A DNA stretch of 64,000 nt from Microbacterium sp. zg-Y625 (GCF_030246925.1 NZ_CP126740.1:1054001-1118000), one strand, 5' to 3'. Shown: positions 1-11,937, counted from the stretch's first letter. The notes: generated by a model from the letters alone, not told the origin. Numbers and translations are program-made.

Positions 1-2
1 CG

Positions 3-563
3 GAGCGACTCGGCGCGGCGGTCACCGCAGAGCTGCGCGCCCTCGCGCTGCCCGACGCCCGCCTCGCGGTGCAGGTCGCGCCGGGGTCGCCCTCCGCCGC
101 CGGGCGCGACGACGTGACGATCCTCCTCGCCCCGCACCCCGGAGCCGAGCCTCGGCCGGTCGCCAAGGGCGCCTCGGGCGGCGAGCTCAGCCGCGTCATG
201 CTGGCGCTCGAGGTGGTCATCGCCGCCACCGACCCCGTGCCCACATTCGTCTTCGACGAGGTGGATGCCGGCATCGGCGGAGCGGCCGCGATCGAGGTGG
301 GACGTCGCCTGGCGCGCCTGGCCGAATCGTCTCAGGTCGTGGTGGTCACCCACCTGGCGCAGGTCGCCGCCTTCGCCGGCAACCACCTCACCGTCGTGAA
401 GGCCAACGACGGGTCGGTCACCGCCTCGAGCGTGAGACGATTGGAGGGCGCCGACCGAGAAGCCGAGATGGCCCGACTGCTGTCGGGAATGGCCGATTCC
501 GAGGCGGCGCTCACCCACGCACGCGAACTGCTCAGCCTCGGCGGCGCAGGACTGATAGGATGA
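3..563 (+). CDS. recN: DNA repair protein RecN, C-terminal part
   Basis: This is the 3' end of an SMC-like ATPase that acts in double-strand break repair; the 5' part lies outside the window. The reading frame is open from base 3. Visible are the ABC signature SGGELSRVMLALE, a Walker B segment VFDEVDAGIGG and the switch-His segment VVTHLAQVAAFAG, in the order and spacing of the RecN head domain. About 186 codons are present. It is followed after 6 bases by pyrG, and recN-pyrG adjacency is common in actinobacteria. No upstream regulatory region is visible. Confidence 0.93.
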   Translation, partial: ERLGAAVTAELRALALPDARLAVQVAPGSPSAAGRDDVTILLAPHPGAEPRPVAKGASGGELSRVMLALEVVIAATDPVPTFVFDEVDAGIGGAAAIEVGRRLARLAESSQVVVVTHLAQVAAFAGNHLTVVKANDGSVTASSVRRLEGADREAEMARLLSGMADSEAALTHARELLSLGGAGLIG

Positions 564-2871
<2,308 letters not shown>

Positions 2872-2872
2872 C

Positions 2873-3796
2873 ATGCGCATCGAGCGCGCGATCGACGGAT
2901 ACCTCCGTCACGTCGCCGTAGAGCGCGGGCTGTCGGAGCACACCAGCGCCGCATACCGTCGCGACCTCGGCGGGTATGCGCGGTGGCTGGAGGAGCAGGG
3001 GATCGCCGACACCGATGCCGTGACGGCCGACGTGGTGTCGGGGTTCATCGCCGACCGCGCGTCCGCCGACCCGCCGCCGGCGGCGTCGAGCCTGGCGCGT
3101 CTGCAGTCGGCGGTGCGGTCCTTCCACCGCCATCTGGTGCGGGAAGGACTCTCCGACGACGACCCCACGGGGCGCCTTCGGCCCCCGAAGGCGGCGCGTC
3201 GTCTGCCGAAGGCTCTCACCATCGCGCAGGTGGAAGCGCTGCTCGAGGCATCGGGACCCGCGGCATCCGATGCCCAGCCCGGCGACCTCGCGGGGCTTCG
3301 CGACCGCGCGCTGCTGGAGCTGCTGTACGCGACGGGTGCCCGGATCTCGGAGATCGTCCAGCTCGACGTCGACGACCTGGCACACGGCGACGTGCTGCGC
3401 GTGCGCGGAAAGGGCGACAAGGAGCGCATCGTTCCGATCGGCTCCTATGCGCGCACCGCGGTCGACGCGTACCTCACTCGGGTGCGACCGGAGCTCTCGC
3501 GACGGGGGCGTGCGACACCACGGCTGTTCCTCGGCGTCCGCGGGGCCCCGCTGTCGCGGCAGAGTGCGTGGCTGGTCATCCGGCAGGCGGCCGACCGTGC
3601 CGGGCTGACGGCGCACGTTTCGCCGCACACCCTGCGGCATTCGTTCGCGACGCACCTGCTGCAGGGGGGAGCCGACGTGCGCGTCGTGCAGGAGCTGCTC
3701 GGCCACGCCTCGGTGACAACGACCCAGATCTACACCTACGTCTCGCCCGACGCGCTGCGCGACGTGTACGTGACGTCCCACCCCCGCGCCCGCTGA
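2873..3796 (+). CDS. xerD: Site-specific tyrosine recombinase XerD
   Basis: It resolves chromosome dimers at dif, normally together with XerC. The 307-residue protein has a SAM-like N-terminal core-binding domain (about 1-100) and a catalytic domain with all six expected residues: Arg157 (ATGARISE), Lys180 (RGKGDKER), His252 and Arg255 (HTLRH), His278 (LLGHAS) and Tyr287 (TQIYTYV). The ATG starts one base after the stop of the NUDIX gene. Its place before parA and scpAB is the conserved actinobacterial arrangement and argues for housekeeping XerD rather than a phage integrase. Confidence 0.96.
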   Translation: MRIERAIDGYLRHVAVERGLSEHTSAAYRRDLGGYARWLEEQGIADTDAVTADVVSGFIADRASADPPPAASSLARLQSAVRSFHRHLVREGLSDDDPTGRLRPPKAARRLPKALTIAQVEALLEASGPAASDAQPGDLAGLRDRALLELLYATGARISEIVQLDVDDLAHGDVLRVRGKGDKERIVPIGSYARTAVDAYLTRVRPELSRRGRATPRLFLGVRGAPLSRQSAWLVIRQAADRAGLTAHVSPHTLRHSFATHLLQGGADVRVVQELLGHASVTTTQIYTYVSPDALRDVYVTSHPRAR

Positions 3797-3866
3797 CCCG
3801 CGGCGCGCGCCCGCGGCCACGGCCACGGTGGGCCCGCGCCGCACCGCGTCACCCCCCCCGATCGGT

Positions 3867-3931
3867 GAAACGAATACGGGCGGCCGAGACAGTGGGTAAT
3901 CCCCCCAGTCTCGGCCGCCCGTATTCGTCTC
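3867..3931 (+). terminator. Long inverted repeat downstream of xerD
   Basis: Bases 3871-3890 are the exact reverse complement of 3908-3927, with a 17-base loop. The pairing extends to 3867/3931 with one mismatch. There is no clear T-run after either arm. It probably ends xerD transcription, but the arms are longer than a usual terminator, so a dispersed palindromic repeat is also possible. Confidence 0.7.
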
Positions 3932-4024
3932 AGCGTGTGGTGGGGCCGGCGGGGCGGTGGTGGGTGGGGTTTGCACGGCCGGCCGATCAGCGGGTGGCGC
4001 GAGCGGGACGCCAGACTGAGGGGC

Positions 4025-4624
4025 ATGTCGACCACAGCCGCGACCACCCTCCGTCCGCCGCGCGCGCTCGCCGTGTTCTGGATCGTCGCCGCGGCGGCCG
4101 GGTGGGTGGTGTCGTTCCTGCTGTACCAGGAGTACATCGGGCAGCTGACAGGAGCGGACCCGCTGTTCTCGTGCCAGATCAGCGTGCTGGTCACGTGCGG
4201 GCCCAACCTGCTTTCGCCCGGCGGCAACCTGCTCGGGTTCAGCAACTCGATCATCGGCATGACGCTCTTCCTCGGACCGATCTACGCCGGCATCAGTGCG
4301 CTCGCCGCCCCCGACGGGCTGCGGGCGTGGTTCTGGCGCGTGTTCACCGTGTTCGTCCTCGGCGGCTTCCTGCTGGTGCACGTCTTCGCCTACCGCAGTG
4401 TCTTCGAGTACGGCTCCCTGTGCCCCTGGTGCATGGTCGTGTGGCTCGTGACCATTCCGCTCTTCTGGTTCACGCTCGGCTGGGCGCTCCGAGACGGCGT
4501 GTGGGGGCGGATGCCGCGCCTCGGCGCCGCGCTGCTGGGCTGGGCGCCGCTTCTCACCGTCGTGAACTACGCCCTCATCGCCGTCGTCGCGCAGCTTCGG
4601 CTCGACGTACTCGGCAGTCTCTGA
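4025..4624 (+). CDS. Vitamin K epoxide reductase (VKOR) family membrane protein
   Basis: A VKOR homologue of about 199 residues, predicted to reoxidise a DsbA-like partner using quinone and so support disulfide formation outside the membrane. Several hydrophobic segments are visible, the first at about residues 16-36. The active-site motif CPWC lies in GSLCPWCMVVW, and the upstream loop cysteine pair is in SCQISVLVTCG (C-x7-C). The ATG at 4025 follows GAGGGG and is preferred over an in-frame start 30 codons upstream, whose extension is Gly/Arg-rich and would lie in the terminator region. No DsbA-like gene is next to it. Confidence 0.93.
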   Translation: MSTTAATTLRPPRALAVFWIVAAAAGWVVSFLLYQEYIGQLTGADPLFSCQISVLVTCGPNLLSPGGNLLGFSNSIIGMTLFLGPIYAGISALAAPDGLRAWFWRVFTVFVLGGFLLVHVFAYRSVFEYGSLCPWCMVVWLVTIPLFWFTLGWALRDGVWGRMPRLGAALLGWAPLLTVVNYALIAVVAQLRLDVLGSL

Positions 4625-4722
4625 CCCCGCCCGATTGGCGCCGACGCGCCGTGTGCTGGCAAGGTGAGTCCTCGTACCTCTGAAGAGGCAATGAATCACC
4701 TATGAAAAAGAGAGACCACACC

Positions 4723-5241
4723 ATGAAGCTCGCTCGTCCCCAGGTCGCCTTCGCCGGCCTCGTCGTGCTCGGCATGACCACGCTGACCGCGTGTTCCGCC
4801 GCGTCGCTGCCCAACACCGGTTCGGAGCCCGTCCGCGATGCTGAAAGCGGCCAGGTCACCGAGAGCTCCGACGCTGTCGACGTGTTCTCGATCCGCGTGG
4901 GTGACTGCCTCAACACGTCGGAGCTCAGCGGCGAGACCGAGCTGGAGAGCGTCCCCATCGTCCCCTGCGACGAGCCGCACGAGGACGAGGTCTACCACGC
5001 GTTCGACTCCGCGTCGTCGGAGTTCCCCGGCACCGACGCGCTCTCGGCCGAGGCCGACGAGACGTGCATCGCCGAGTTCGCCACCTTCGTGGGCACGCCC
5101 TGGGAGGAGTCGGCGCTGGAGTACTGGCCGATGTACCCCAGCGAGCAGTCCTGGGCAGGTGGGGACCGCGAGATCCTCTGCATGCTGTACGACCCCACGG
5201 TCGAGACCGTGACCGGCACGCTCGCCGGCGCGGCACGCTAG
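4723..5241 (+). CDS. Lipoprotein, septum formation-type domain
   Basis: A secreted lipoprotein with a short signal peptide and the lipobox LTAC (Cys at about residue 24 from this start). The mature part is acidic and has conserved-looking cysteines (VGDCL, VPCDEPH, DETCIAEF, EILCMLY) plus HEDEVYHAF. These resemble the septum-formation domain found in actinobacterial membrane or secreted proteins, where function is not well established. GAGAGA 8 bases upstream supports the ATG at 4723; an in-frame ATG at 4702 would add seven residues. It is followed by a strong hairpin at 5247-5283, so it looks like its own unit. Confidence 0.8.
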   Translation: MKLARPQVAFAGLVVLGMTTLTACSAASLPNTGSEPVRDAESGQVTESSDAVDVFSIRVGDCLNTSELSGETELESVPIVPCDEPHEDEVYHAFDSASSEFPGTDALSAEADETCIAEFATFVGTPWEESALEYWPMYPSEQSWAGGDREILCMLYDPTVETVTGTLAGAAR

Positions 5242-5246
5242 TCGCC

Positions 5247-5283
5247 ATCGCCGGAGGGTCGCCACCGCGCGCCCTCCGGCGAT
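5247..5283 (+). terminator. Hairpin terminator after the lipoprotein gene
   Basis: Bases 5247-5258 and 5272-5283 form a perfect 12-base-pair GC-rich stem with a 13-base loop, starting six bases after the lipoprotein stop codon. There is no T-run, which is usual for terminators in GC-rich actinobacteria. Confidence 0.75.
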
Positions 5284-5298
5284 CGCCCACGTGACGGC

Positions 5299-5304
5299 TA
5301 GAAT
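5299..5304 (+). promoter_or_regulatory. Putative -10 element of the parA operon
   Basis: TAGAAT, matching the actinobacterial -10 consensus TANNNT, lies 33 bases upstream of the preferred parA start and just after the preceding terminator. No convincing -35 hexamer is seen at the expected distance. Confidence 0.55.
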
Positions 5305-5336
5305 CGGTGCAGGCATCCCAGAGGGCAGGAGCATCG

Positions 5337-6218
5337 GTGGCGGGTAAGGCACAGGCGGCGAAGACCGCGGCGGGGGACACACCCATCGGTCCCACCGGCC
5401 GCCCCTATCAGGGCTTCCCGACCCCACCCAAGCTCAACGGCCACGGTCCCGCACGCATCATCTCGCTGTGCAACCAGAAGGGCGGCGTCGGCAAGACGAC
5501 GACCACCATCAACCTCGCCGCCTCGCTGGCCGAGTACGGCCGCCGGGTGCTCGCGGTGGACTTCGACCCGCAGGGTGCCCTCTCGGCGGGTCTCGGCATC
5601 GCGACGCACGAGATCCCCACCATCTACGACCTGCTGCTGGACAGCAAGCGCGACCCGCACGAGGTGATCGTGCCCACCGCCGTCGAGGGCCTGGACATCC
5701 TCCCCGCCAACATCGACCTGTCGGCGGCCGAGGTGCACCTGGTCAACGAGGTCGCCCGTGAGACGATCCTCGCCCGCGTGCTGCGCAAGGTCGCCGGGGA
5801 GTACGACGTCATCCTGGTCGACTGCCAGCCGTCGCTCGGCCTGCTGACGGTCAACGCGCTCACCGCCAGCCACGGCGTGCTCATCCCGCTCGAGTGCGAG
5901 TTCTTCGCGCTCCGCGGCGTCGCGCTGCTCATCGAGACGATCGACAAGGTGCGCGACCGCCTCAACCCCACGATCGAGCTCGACGGCGTGCTGGCCACCA
6001 TGTACGACCCGCGCACCCTGCACTCGCGCGAGGTGCTGGAGCGAGTGGTCGACGCGTTCGGCGACGACGTGCTCGAGACCGTCATCGGCCGCACGGTGAA
6101 GTTCCCCGACGCCTCGGTGTCGGGCGTGCCGATCATCGATTTCGCGCCGGAGCACCCGGCCGCCCAGGCATACCTGCGGCTGGCGCGGGAGCTGGTCGCC
6201 CGTGGCGCCGTCGCCTGA
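5337..6218 (+). CDS. ParA/Soj family chromosome-partitioning ATPase
   Basis: A ParA-type ATPase of about 293 residues. A roughly 40-residue disordered N-terminal arm leads into the deviant Walker A motif NQKGGVGKTTTTINL. Walker A' follows (VLAVDFDPQGALS) and then Walker B (DVILVDCQPSLGLLT). The GTG at 5337 follows GAGGGCAGGAG and is preferred to an in-frame ATG at 5307 that has no ribosome site. No parB is adjacent. Its place just before scpA and scpB is the conserved actinobacterial order and suggests a role in chromosome organisation rather than plasmid partition. It overlaps scpA by 17 bases. Confidence 0.92.
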   Translation: MAGKAQAAKTAAGDTPIGPTGRPYQGFPTPPKLNGHGPARIISLCNQKGGVGKTTTTINLAASLAEYGRRVLAVDFDPQGALSAGLGIATHEIPTIYDLLLDSKRDPHEVIVPTAVEGLDILPANIDLSAAEVHLVNEVARETILARVLRKVAGEYDVILVDCQPSLGLLTVNALTASHGVLIPLECEFFALRGVALLIETIDKVRDRLNPTIELDGVLATMYDPRTLHSREVLERVVDAFGDDVLETVIGRTVKFPDASVSGVPIIDFAPEHPAAQAYLRLARELVARGAVA

Positions 6219-7056
6219 CGACGACACGTCCGCCGTCGTCGAGCCATCGACGAACGCCGAGGCCGAGACGGCCACCCCCGGATTCCGCGTGTCCCTCGAC
6301 GTGTTCGACGGCCCGTTCGACCTGCTGCTGTCGCTCATCTCGCAGCACGAGCTCGACATCACCGAGGTCGCCCTCAGCCGGGTGACCGACGAGTTCATCG
6401 CCTACCTGCGATCGATGCAGACCGCGGAGCAGCTCGACGAGGCATCCGAGTTCCTCGTCGTCGCCGTGACGCTCCTGGACATGAAGGTGGCCGGCCTGCT
6501 GCCGCAGGGCGAGCTGGTGGATGCCGAGTCGGTCGCGCTCCTCGAGGCGCGCGACCTGCTCTTCGCGCGTCTGCTGCAGTACCGCGCGTTCAAAGAGGTC
6601 TCGGCGTGGTTCGCCCAGCACCTGCAGGCCGAGGATCGGCGGCACACCCGATCGGTGCCGCTCGAGGAGAAGTACCGTCGCGCCGTGCCGGAACTGGTGT
6701 GGACCCTCTCGCCCGACGACTTCGCCGCACTGGCCGTCGTCGCCATGGCCCCCAAGGAGATCCCGCACGTCGGACTCGACCACCTGCACGCGCCGCTGGT
6801 GTCGATCCGTGAGCAGGCGGCGATCGTCGTCACGCTGCTCCGCGGCGCCGGCACCCTCAACTTCCGCGACCTCGTCGCCGGCGTGGATCAGACCGGCGTC
6901 GTCGTCGCGCGGTTCCTCGCCGTGCTCGAGCTCTACCGCCATGCCGCCCTGTCGTTCGAGCAGCTCGAACCGCTGGGGGAACTGACCCTCCGCTGGACCG
7001 CCGAACGGTGGTCGGACGACAGCCTCGCCTCTCTGGGAGCCGATTATGACCGATGA
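6202..7056 (+). CDS. scpA: Segregation and condensation protein A (ScpA)
   Basis: The kleisin subunit that bridges SMC heads in the SMC-ScpAB condensin complex. After a variable acidic N terminus, the family's opening segment is seen: FDGPFDLLLSLISQHELDITEV (about residues 33-54). It is followed by the helical LDEASEFLVVAVTLLDMK. The C-terminal winged-helix region includes TLNFRDLVAG and VVARFLAVLELYRH. The 284-residue length is normal for actinobacteria. The start overlaps the parA end by 17 bases and the end overlaps scpB by 11, implying translational coupling of all three. Confidence 0.95.
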   Translation: MAPSPDDDTSAVVEPSTNAEAETATPGFRVSLDVFDGPFDLLLSLISQHELDITEVALSRVTDEFIAYLRSMQTAEQLDEASEFLVVAVTLLDMKVAGLLPQGELVDAESVALLEARDLLFARLLQYRAFKEVSAWFAQHLQAEDRRHTRSVPLEEKYRRAVPELVWTLSPDDFAALAVVAMAPKEIPHVGLDHLHAPLVSIREQAAIVVTLLRGAGTLNFRDLVAGVDQTGVVVARFLAVLELYRHAALSFEQLEPLGELTLRWTAERWSDDSLASLGADYDR

Positions 7057-7690
7057 CCCCACGCTGCGCACCGAGCCCGTGGCGGTGTCCGCGACCGATG
7101 ACGGCGAAGAGCCCGTGCAGCGGCCGCAGGACGTGGCATCCGTCGCGGAGCGTCTTGAGGCGATCCTGCTCGTCGTTGACGAGCCGCAGTCGCTCGTGAG
7201 CCTCGCTGCCGCCGTCGGCGCGCCCGTCCCGGCCGTGCGCCAGGCGATCGAGGCCCTCGTCGCCGACTACGACGGCGAGGCCGCGGGCCCCCGTCGCGGA
7301 TTCGAGCTGCGCGAGGTGGGCGGTGGCTGGCGCTTCTACGTGCGCGCCGAGCATGACGCGCTCGTCTCGGAGTTCGTGAACGCACAGGCCCCGTCGCGGC
7401 TGTCGCAGGCGGCGCTCGAGACCCTGGCCGTCATCGCCTACAAGCAGCCCGTCACCCGCAGCCAAGTGGCGTCGATCCGTGCGGTCAACGTCGACTCTGT
7501 GGTGCGCACGCTCGTCGCGCGCGGCCTCATCACCGAGCTGTTCACCGACCCCGAGACCGGGGCGATCAACTACGGCACGACCGACGCGCTGCTGGTGAAC
7601 CTCGGCATCAACTCGCTCGACGAGCTGCCCCACATCTCGCCGCTGCTGGACGACGGCGCCGACGGGTTCGATGTGGAAGGCCTGCGATGA
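7046..7690 (+). CDS. scpB: Segregation and condensation protein B (ScpB)
   Basis: The winged-helix accessory subunit of the SMC condensin complex. The 214-residue protein carries two winged-helix domains. The first begins at about residue 29 (VAERLEAILLVVDEP). The second contains the family hallmark LSQAALETLAVIAYKQPVTRSQV, followed by RGVNVDSVVRTL-like sequence and a LLVNLGINSLDELP segment. It sits between scpA (11-base overlap) and the pseudouridine synthase gene (ATGA overlap), the standard order. Confidence 0.95.
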   Translation: MTDDPTLRTEPVAVSATDDGEEPVQRPQDVASVAERLEAILLVVDEPQSLVSLAAAVGAPVPAVRQAIEALVADYDGEAAGPRRGFELREVGGGWRFYVRAEHDALVSEFVNAQAPSRLSQAALETLAVIAYKQPVTRSQVASIRAVNVDSVVRTLVARGLITELFTDPETGAINYGTTDALLVNLGINSLDELPHISPLLDDGADGFDVEGLR

Positions 7691-8502
7691 CCGAGCACGC
7701 CAACCCCCGACGACAAGATGGAGACAAGACGATGGACACCGAGGGTGTACGGCTGCAGAAGGCGCTCGCGAACGCGGGAGTCGCCTCGAGGAGGGTGTCT
7801 GAGAATCTCATCGTCGAAGGCCGCGTGCGGGTGAACGGGCAGGTCGTCACCGAGCTCGGGTCCCGCGTCGACCCCGAGCGCGACCTCATCGACGTGGACG
7901 GCACGGTCATCCAGCTCGACCAATCCAAGCGCTACGTCATGCTCAACAAGCCCACCGGCGTCGTGAGCACGATGAAGGACGAGAACGGTCGACCCGACCT
8001 GCGCCAGTACACGAAGGACTGGCCGGAGCGGCTCTACAACGTCGGACGCCTGGATGCCGAGACCTCCGGGCTGCTGGTGCTCACCAACGACGGCGACCTC
8101 GCCCACGTGCTCGCCCACCCGTCGTTCGGAGTGACCAAGGTCTACATCGCCAAGGTGTCCGGCCGGGTCACGGCGCAGACCATCGCCCGGCTGACCAAGG
8201 GCATCGAGCTGGAGGACGGCCCCATCGCCGCCGACAAGGCGCGGCTGCTCGACACGTCCGGCGAGACGAGCCTGGTCGAACTCACCCTGCACTCCGGTCG
8301 CAACCGCATCGTGCGGCGCATGATGGCCGAGGTCGGCCACCCCGTCGTGGAGCTCGTCCGACGCCAGTTCGGGCCGCTGCACCTGGGAACACTCCCGGCT
8401 GGCCGTGCGCGCGAGTTGACTACAGTGGAACGCGGCGCGCTGCTCACTTTGGCGCGCGCCGCGACGGAGGAGCCGTCGCCGGGCGACCAGGAGAGCCAGT
8501 GA
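7687..8502 (+). CDS. RsuA/RluB-family rRNA pseudouridine synthase
   Basis: It converts a specific uridine of rRNA to pseudouridine. An N-terminal S4 RNA-binding domain (RLQKALANAGVASRRVSENLI) is followed by the catalytic domain with KPTGVVST and the active-site Asp in GRLDAETSGLLVLTNDG. Late motifs include LTLHSGRNRIVRRM. The start at 7687 overlaps scpB by ATGA. An in-frame ATG at 7732 has a much better ribosome site (GGAG, nine bases upstream) and may be the true start, giving 256 residues. Modified position is not predictable by eye; large-subunit RluB-like is most likely. Confidence 0.93.
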   Translation: MTEHANPRRQDGDKTMDTEGVRLQKALANAGVASRRVSENLIVEGRVRVNGQVVTELGSRVDPERDLIDVDGTVIQLDQSKRYVMLNKPTGVVSTMKDENGRPDLRQYTKDWPERLYNVGRLDAETSGLLVLTNDGDLAHVLAHPSFGVTKVYIAKVSGRVTAQTIARLTKGIELEDGPIAADKARLLDTSGETSLVELTLHSGRNRIVRRMMAEVGHPVVELVRRQFGPLHLGTLPAGRARELTTVERGALLTLARAATEEPSPGDQESQ

Positions 8503-9611
8503 CCGATTCGACGACGGGGCCGCTCGCCGCGCGCGTGCAGGGCCCCGTCCGCATCGTGGGCGCGGGGCTGCTGGGGTCCAGCATCGGCCACGCACTGCGT
8601 GCCCGTGGCGTCGACGTCGTGCTCGACGACACGTCGCCGGCACAGCTGCGCCTGGCCATCGACTACGGCGCCGGCCGTGCCGCCCGCGCCGATGACGCGC
8701 CCGTGCTCGTCGTGGTGGCGGTGCCGCCGGACGTCACGGCCGACGTCATCGAGCGGGAGCTTGTTGCGTACCCCCAGGCCGTCGTCACCGACGTCGCGAG
8801 CGTCAAGCTCGAGCCGCTGCGACGGCTGCGTGAGCGCGGCGTGGATCTCACCCGTTACATCGGCTCCCACCCGCTGGCCGGCCGCGAGCGGGGCGGCGCC
8901 ATCGCCGCCCGTGCCGACATCTTCGTCGGCCGTCCGTGGGTCGTCTGCCGCGACGGCGAGACCCGGCCCGGCGACCTCGCTCTCGTGGAGGGCCTTGCCC
9001 TCGACCTCGGCGCCATGCCGCTCGAGATGAGCCCCGAGGAGCATGACCGGGCGGTCGCCCTCACCTCCCACGTGCCGCAGCTGGTGGCGAGCCTCTTGGC
9101 CGGCCGCTTCGTCGACGCGCCCGAGGGCTCGCTGCGCCTCGCCGGCCAGGGCGTGCGGGACACCACGCGCATTGCGGCATCCGCTCCGGAGCTCTGGGTG
9201 CAGATCCTCGGCGCCAACGCAGCCCCGGTGGTCGACGTCCTCGACGCGCTGGCCGCCGACCTCACGGCCGTGTCGGCGGCGCTGCGCGAACCCGAGGTCC
9301 CCGGCGCCCGCCGCGACGTGGCCGAGACCATCCGACGCGGAAACGACGGAGTCGAGCGCCTCCCCGGCAAGCACGGTCAGAACCGCCGTTTCGAACAGGT
9401 CGTGGTGATGGTCGATGACCGCCCCGGCCAGCTGGGGCGCCTCTTCGGCGACCTCGGCGTCCTCGACGTGAACGTCGAGGACCTGCGCCTGGAGCATTCG
9501 CCCGGCGCACAATTCGGCCTGGCGGAAGTCAGCGTCGTCCCCGCCGCGGTGCGACGGACCGTCGACGGCCTGACGGCGCGGGGCTGGAAGATTGCGAGCA
9601 CCAATGACTGA
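8499..9611 (+). CDS. tyrA: Prephenate dehydrogenase
   Basis: It oxidises prephenate to 4-hydroxyphenylpyruvate for tyrosine synthesis. The 370-residue protein has an NAD-binding Rossmann motif [10 protein letters not shown] at about residues 22-31, the active-site segment [12 protein letters not shown], and the helical dimerisation domain. A C-terminal ACT domain begins at about residue 300 ([19 protein letters not shown]), which suggests feedback control by an aromatic amino acid. The GTG start overlaps the previous stop by 4 bases and the end overlaps cmk by 8. Confidence 0.94.
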   Translation: MTDSTTGPLAARVQGPVRIVGAGLLGSSIGHALRARGVDVVLDDTSPAQLRLAIDYGAGRAARADDAPVLVVVAVPPDVTADVIERELVAYPQAVVTDVASVKLEPLRRLRERGVDLTRYIGSHPLAGRERGGAIAARADIFVGRPWVVCRDGETRPGDLALVEGLALDLGAMPLEMSPEEHDRAVALTSHVPQLVASLLAGRFVDAPEGSLRLAGQGVRDTTRIAASAPELWVQILGANAAPVVDVLDALAADLTAVSAALREPEVPGARRDVAETIRRGNDGVERLPGKHGQNRRFEQVVVMVDDRPGQLGRLFGDLGVLDVNVEDLRLEHSPGAQFGLAEVSVVPAAVRRTVDGLTARGWKIASTND

Positions 9612-10320
9612 CACCTCACAGAGCACTGCGGCGACGGTCGGCGGACCCGTCGTCGTCGCGATCGACGGCCCGGCCGGCAGCGGTAAGTCCAGCGTGTCGA
9701 AGCAGGCCGCCCGGCGGCTGTCGTTCGGCTACCTCGACACCGGCGCCGCCTACCGCGCCCTGGCCTGGCACGCGCTGTCGCACGGCGTCGACACCTCCGA
9801 CGCCGTTTCGGTGCTCGAGGTCGCCGGCGACTTCGACTTCGCCATCTCGCTCGACCCCGACGACTACTGGGTGAGGGTCGGCGCCACCGACGTGACCGAC
9901 GCCATCCGCGAGCCCCGCGTGTCGGACGCTGTGAGCGGCGTCGCGCGGGTGCCCGCGGTACGCGAGGCCGTCAACGCCATGTTCCGGGCGCTCGTGGCGA
10001 CGTCGGGCCTGGACGGTGTCATCGTCGAGGGCCGGGACATCACGACGGTCGTGACCCCCGACGCGCCGGTGCGGATTCTCCTCACCGCAGCACCCGAGGT
10101 GCGCGCCGCGCGCCGCAGCGCCGAGATCACGACGCAGGATGCCACGGCCGTCGCCGACGCCCTGCATCGTCGCGACGCCGCCGACGCCAAGGTCGTGGAC
10201 TTCCTCACCGCCGCCCCCGGCGTGACGGTGGTCGATTCGACCGCATTGAATTTCGAACAGACTGTGGACGCCGTACTCGACGTCGTCCGCGCAGAGACGG
10301 GAGCGCACCATGAGCGCTGA
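9604..10320 (+). CDS. cmk: Cytidylate kinase
   Basis: It phosphorylates CMP and dCMP with ATP. The 238-residue protein shows the P-loop [14 protein letters not shown], the NMP-binding segment [11 protein letters not shown], the phosphate-binding [16 protein letters not shown] and the lid segment with paired arginines ([10 protein letters not shown]). The ATG at 9604 overlaps the tyrA stop and gives the family-typical N terminus; a TTG four codons upstream is less likely. The end overlaps der by 11 bases, so tyrA-cmk-der is probably one transcript. Confidence 0.95.
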   Translation: MTDTSQSTAATVGGPVVVAIDGPAGSGKSSVSKQAARRLSFGYLDTGAAYRALAWHALSHGVDTSDAVSVLEVAGDFDFAISLDPDDYWVRVGATDVTDAIREPRVSDAVSGVARVPAVREAVNAMFRALVATSGLDGVIVEGRDITTVVTPDAPVRILLTAAPEVRAARRSAEITTQDATAVADALHRRDAADAKVVDFLTAAPGVTVVDSTALNFEQTVDAVLDVVRAETGAHHER

Positions 10321-11833
10321 AGAAGAGTACGAAGGCGGCCCGGACAACCTGGCCGAGAAGCTCGCCGACATGGACGAGCACCTGGCCGAGCAGCGCGCGG
10401 CGACCCTGCGCGCCTCGCTGTCGGACTACGAGCTCGACGACGAAGACGCCGGGCTGCTCGCCGGTGCCGCGCAGGGCGACGACGGCGTGGAGTACACCCC
10501 GGCGCTGCCGGTGGTCGCGATCGTCGGTCGCCCCAACGTCGGCAAGTCCGCGCTGGTCAACCGCATCCTCGGCCGCCGCGAGGCCGTCGTGGAGGACACC
10601 CCCGGCGTGACCCGCGACCGCGTCACCTACAAGGCCGAGTGGATGGACCGCCGGTTCTCGCTGGTGGACACCGGCGGCTGGGAGCCCGACGCCCGCGGCA
10701 TCGACCGATCGGTGGCCGCGCAGGCCGAGGTCGCCATCGACCTCGCCGACGTGGTGCTCTTCGTCGTCGACGCGATGGTCGGCGCCACCTCGACCGACGA
10801 GCACGTCGTGAAGCTGCTGCGCAAGAGCGGCAAGCCGGTGTTCCTCGTCGCCAACAAGATCGACGACCAGCGCCATGAGCCGGAAGCCGCAGCCCTGTGG
10901 GCTCTCGGACTCGGGGAGCCGTACCCCGTCTCGGCCATCCACGGCCGCGGCGTCGCTGACCTTCTCGACGCGGTCATGAAGGTGCTGCCGGAGGTCTCGG
11001 CGGTCGCCAAGCAGGAGATCGGCGGCCCCCGCCGCGTGGCGATCCTCGGTCGCCCCAACGTCGGAAAGTCGTCGCTGCTGAACAAGGCCGCAGGCGAAGA
11101 GCGCGTCGTCGTCAACGAGCTCGCGGGAACCACCCGCGACCCGGTCGACGAGGTCGTCGAGCTGGGCGGCAAGCTCTGGCGCCTGGTCGACACCGCCGGC
11201 ATCCGTCGCCGGGTGCACCTGCAGCAGGGCGCCGACTTCTACGCGTCGCTGCGCACCTCGGCGGCGCTCGAGAAGGCGGAGGTCGCCGTCGTCGTGCTCG
11301 ACGTCAGCCAGCCGCTGAGCGAGCAGGACGTGCGCATCATCGACCTCGTGCTCGAGTCGGGGCGCGCGCTCGTGCTGGCGTTCAACAAGTGGGATCGCCT
11401 GAACGATGACGACATGGAGAACATCGACCGTCGCCGCTACCTCGAGCGCGAGATCGAGCAGGACCTCGCCCACGTGGCGTGGGCTCCGCGCGTCAACATC
11501 TCCGCCCTGACCGGTCGCCACCTCGACAAGCTCGTGCCCGCGCTCGAGACGGCGCTGGACTCATGGGACCAGCGCATCCCCACCGGCAAGTTCAACGCGT
11601 TCCTCTCCGAGCTCGTCGCGGAGCACCCGCACCCGCTGCGCGGCGGCAAGCAGCCCCGCATCCTGTTCGGCACGCAGGCCTCGACCCGCCCGCCGACATT
11701 CGTGCTGTTCACGACCGGGTTCCTCGACCCGGGCTACCGCCGGTTCATCCAGCGGCGCCTGCGCGAGCTGTTCGGCTTCGAGGGCACGCCGATCGTCATC
11801 AACATGCGGGTGCGCGAGAAGCGCCAGCGCTGA
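10310..11833 (+). CDS. der: Ribosome biogenesis GTPase Der (EngA)
   Basis: A tandem GTPase needed for maturation of the large ribosomal subunit. The 507-residue protein has an acidic N-terminal extension of about 60 residues, as in other actinobacteria. The first G domain has [26 protein letters not shown] and NKID. The second has [24 protein letters not shown] and NKWD. A C-terminal KH-like domain ends with [13 protein letters not shown]. It closes the conserved rightward block and is followed by a long inverted repeat. Confidence 0.97.
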   Translation: MSAEEEYEGGPDNLAEKLADMDEHLAEQRAATLRASLSDYELDDEDAGLLAGAAQGDDGVEYTPALPVVAIVGRPNVGKSALVNRILGRREAVVEDTPGVTRDRVTYKAEWMDRRFSLVDTGGWEPDARGIDRSVAAQAEVAIDLADVVLFVVDAMVGATSTDEHVVKLLRKSGKPVFLVANKIDDQRHEPEAAALWALGLGEPYPVSAIHGRGVADLLDAVMKVLPEVSAVAKQEIGGPRRVAILGRPNVGKSSLLNKAAGEERVVVNELAGTTRDPVDEVVELGGKLWRLVDTAGIRRRVHLQQGADFYASLRTSAALEKAEVAVVVLDVSQPLSEQDVRIIDLVLESGRALVLAFNKWDRLNDDDMENIDRRRYLEREIEQDLAHVAWAPRVNISALTGRHLDKLVPALETALDSWDQRIPTGKFNAFLSELVAEHPHPLRGGKQPRILFGTQASTRPPTFVLFTTGFLDPGYRRFIQRRLRELFGFEGTPIVINMRVREKRQR

Positions 11834-11872
11834 CCCGTCGGCCGCGGGTGCGTGCCGGCATCCGCCATCGCT

Positions 11873-11937
11873 GAGAAACCACTTTCGGGGTGAGACACCA
11901 CGCAATGCGCGATGTCTCATCCCGTTTGTGGTTTCTC
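11873..11937 (+). terminator. Long imperfect inverted repeat after der
   Basis: Outer arms 11873-11882 and 11928-11937 pair perfectly. Inner arms (TGAGACA 11891-11897 with TGTCTCA 11913-11919, and CGCA with TGCG) continue the pairing to a tight centre near 11905. The element lies between the ends of the convergent der and nrdG genes and could stop transcription from both sides. Its length and bulges resemble a dispersed palindrome as much as a simple terminator. Confidence 0.65.
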
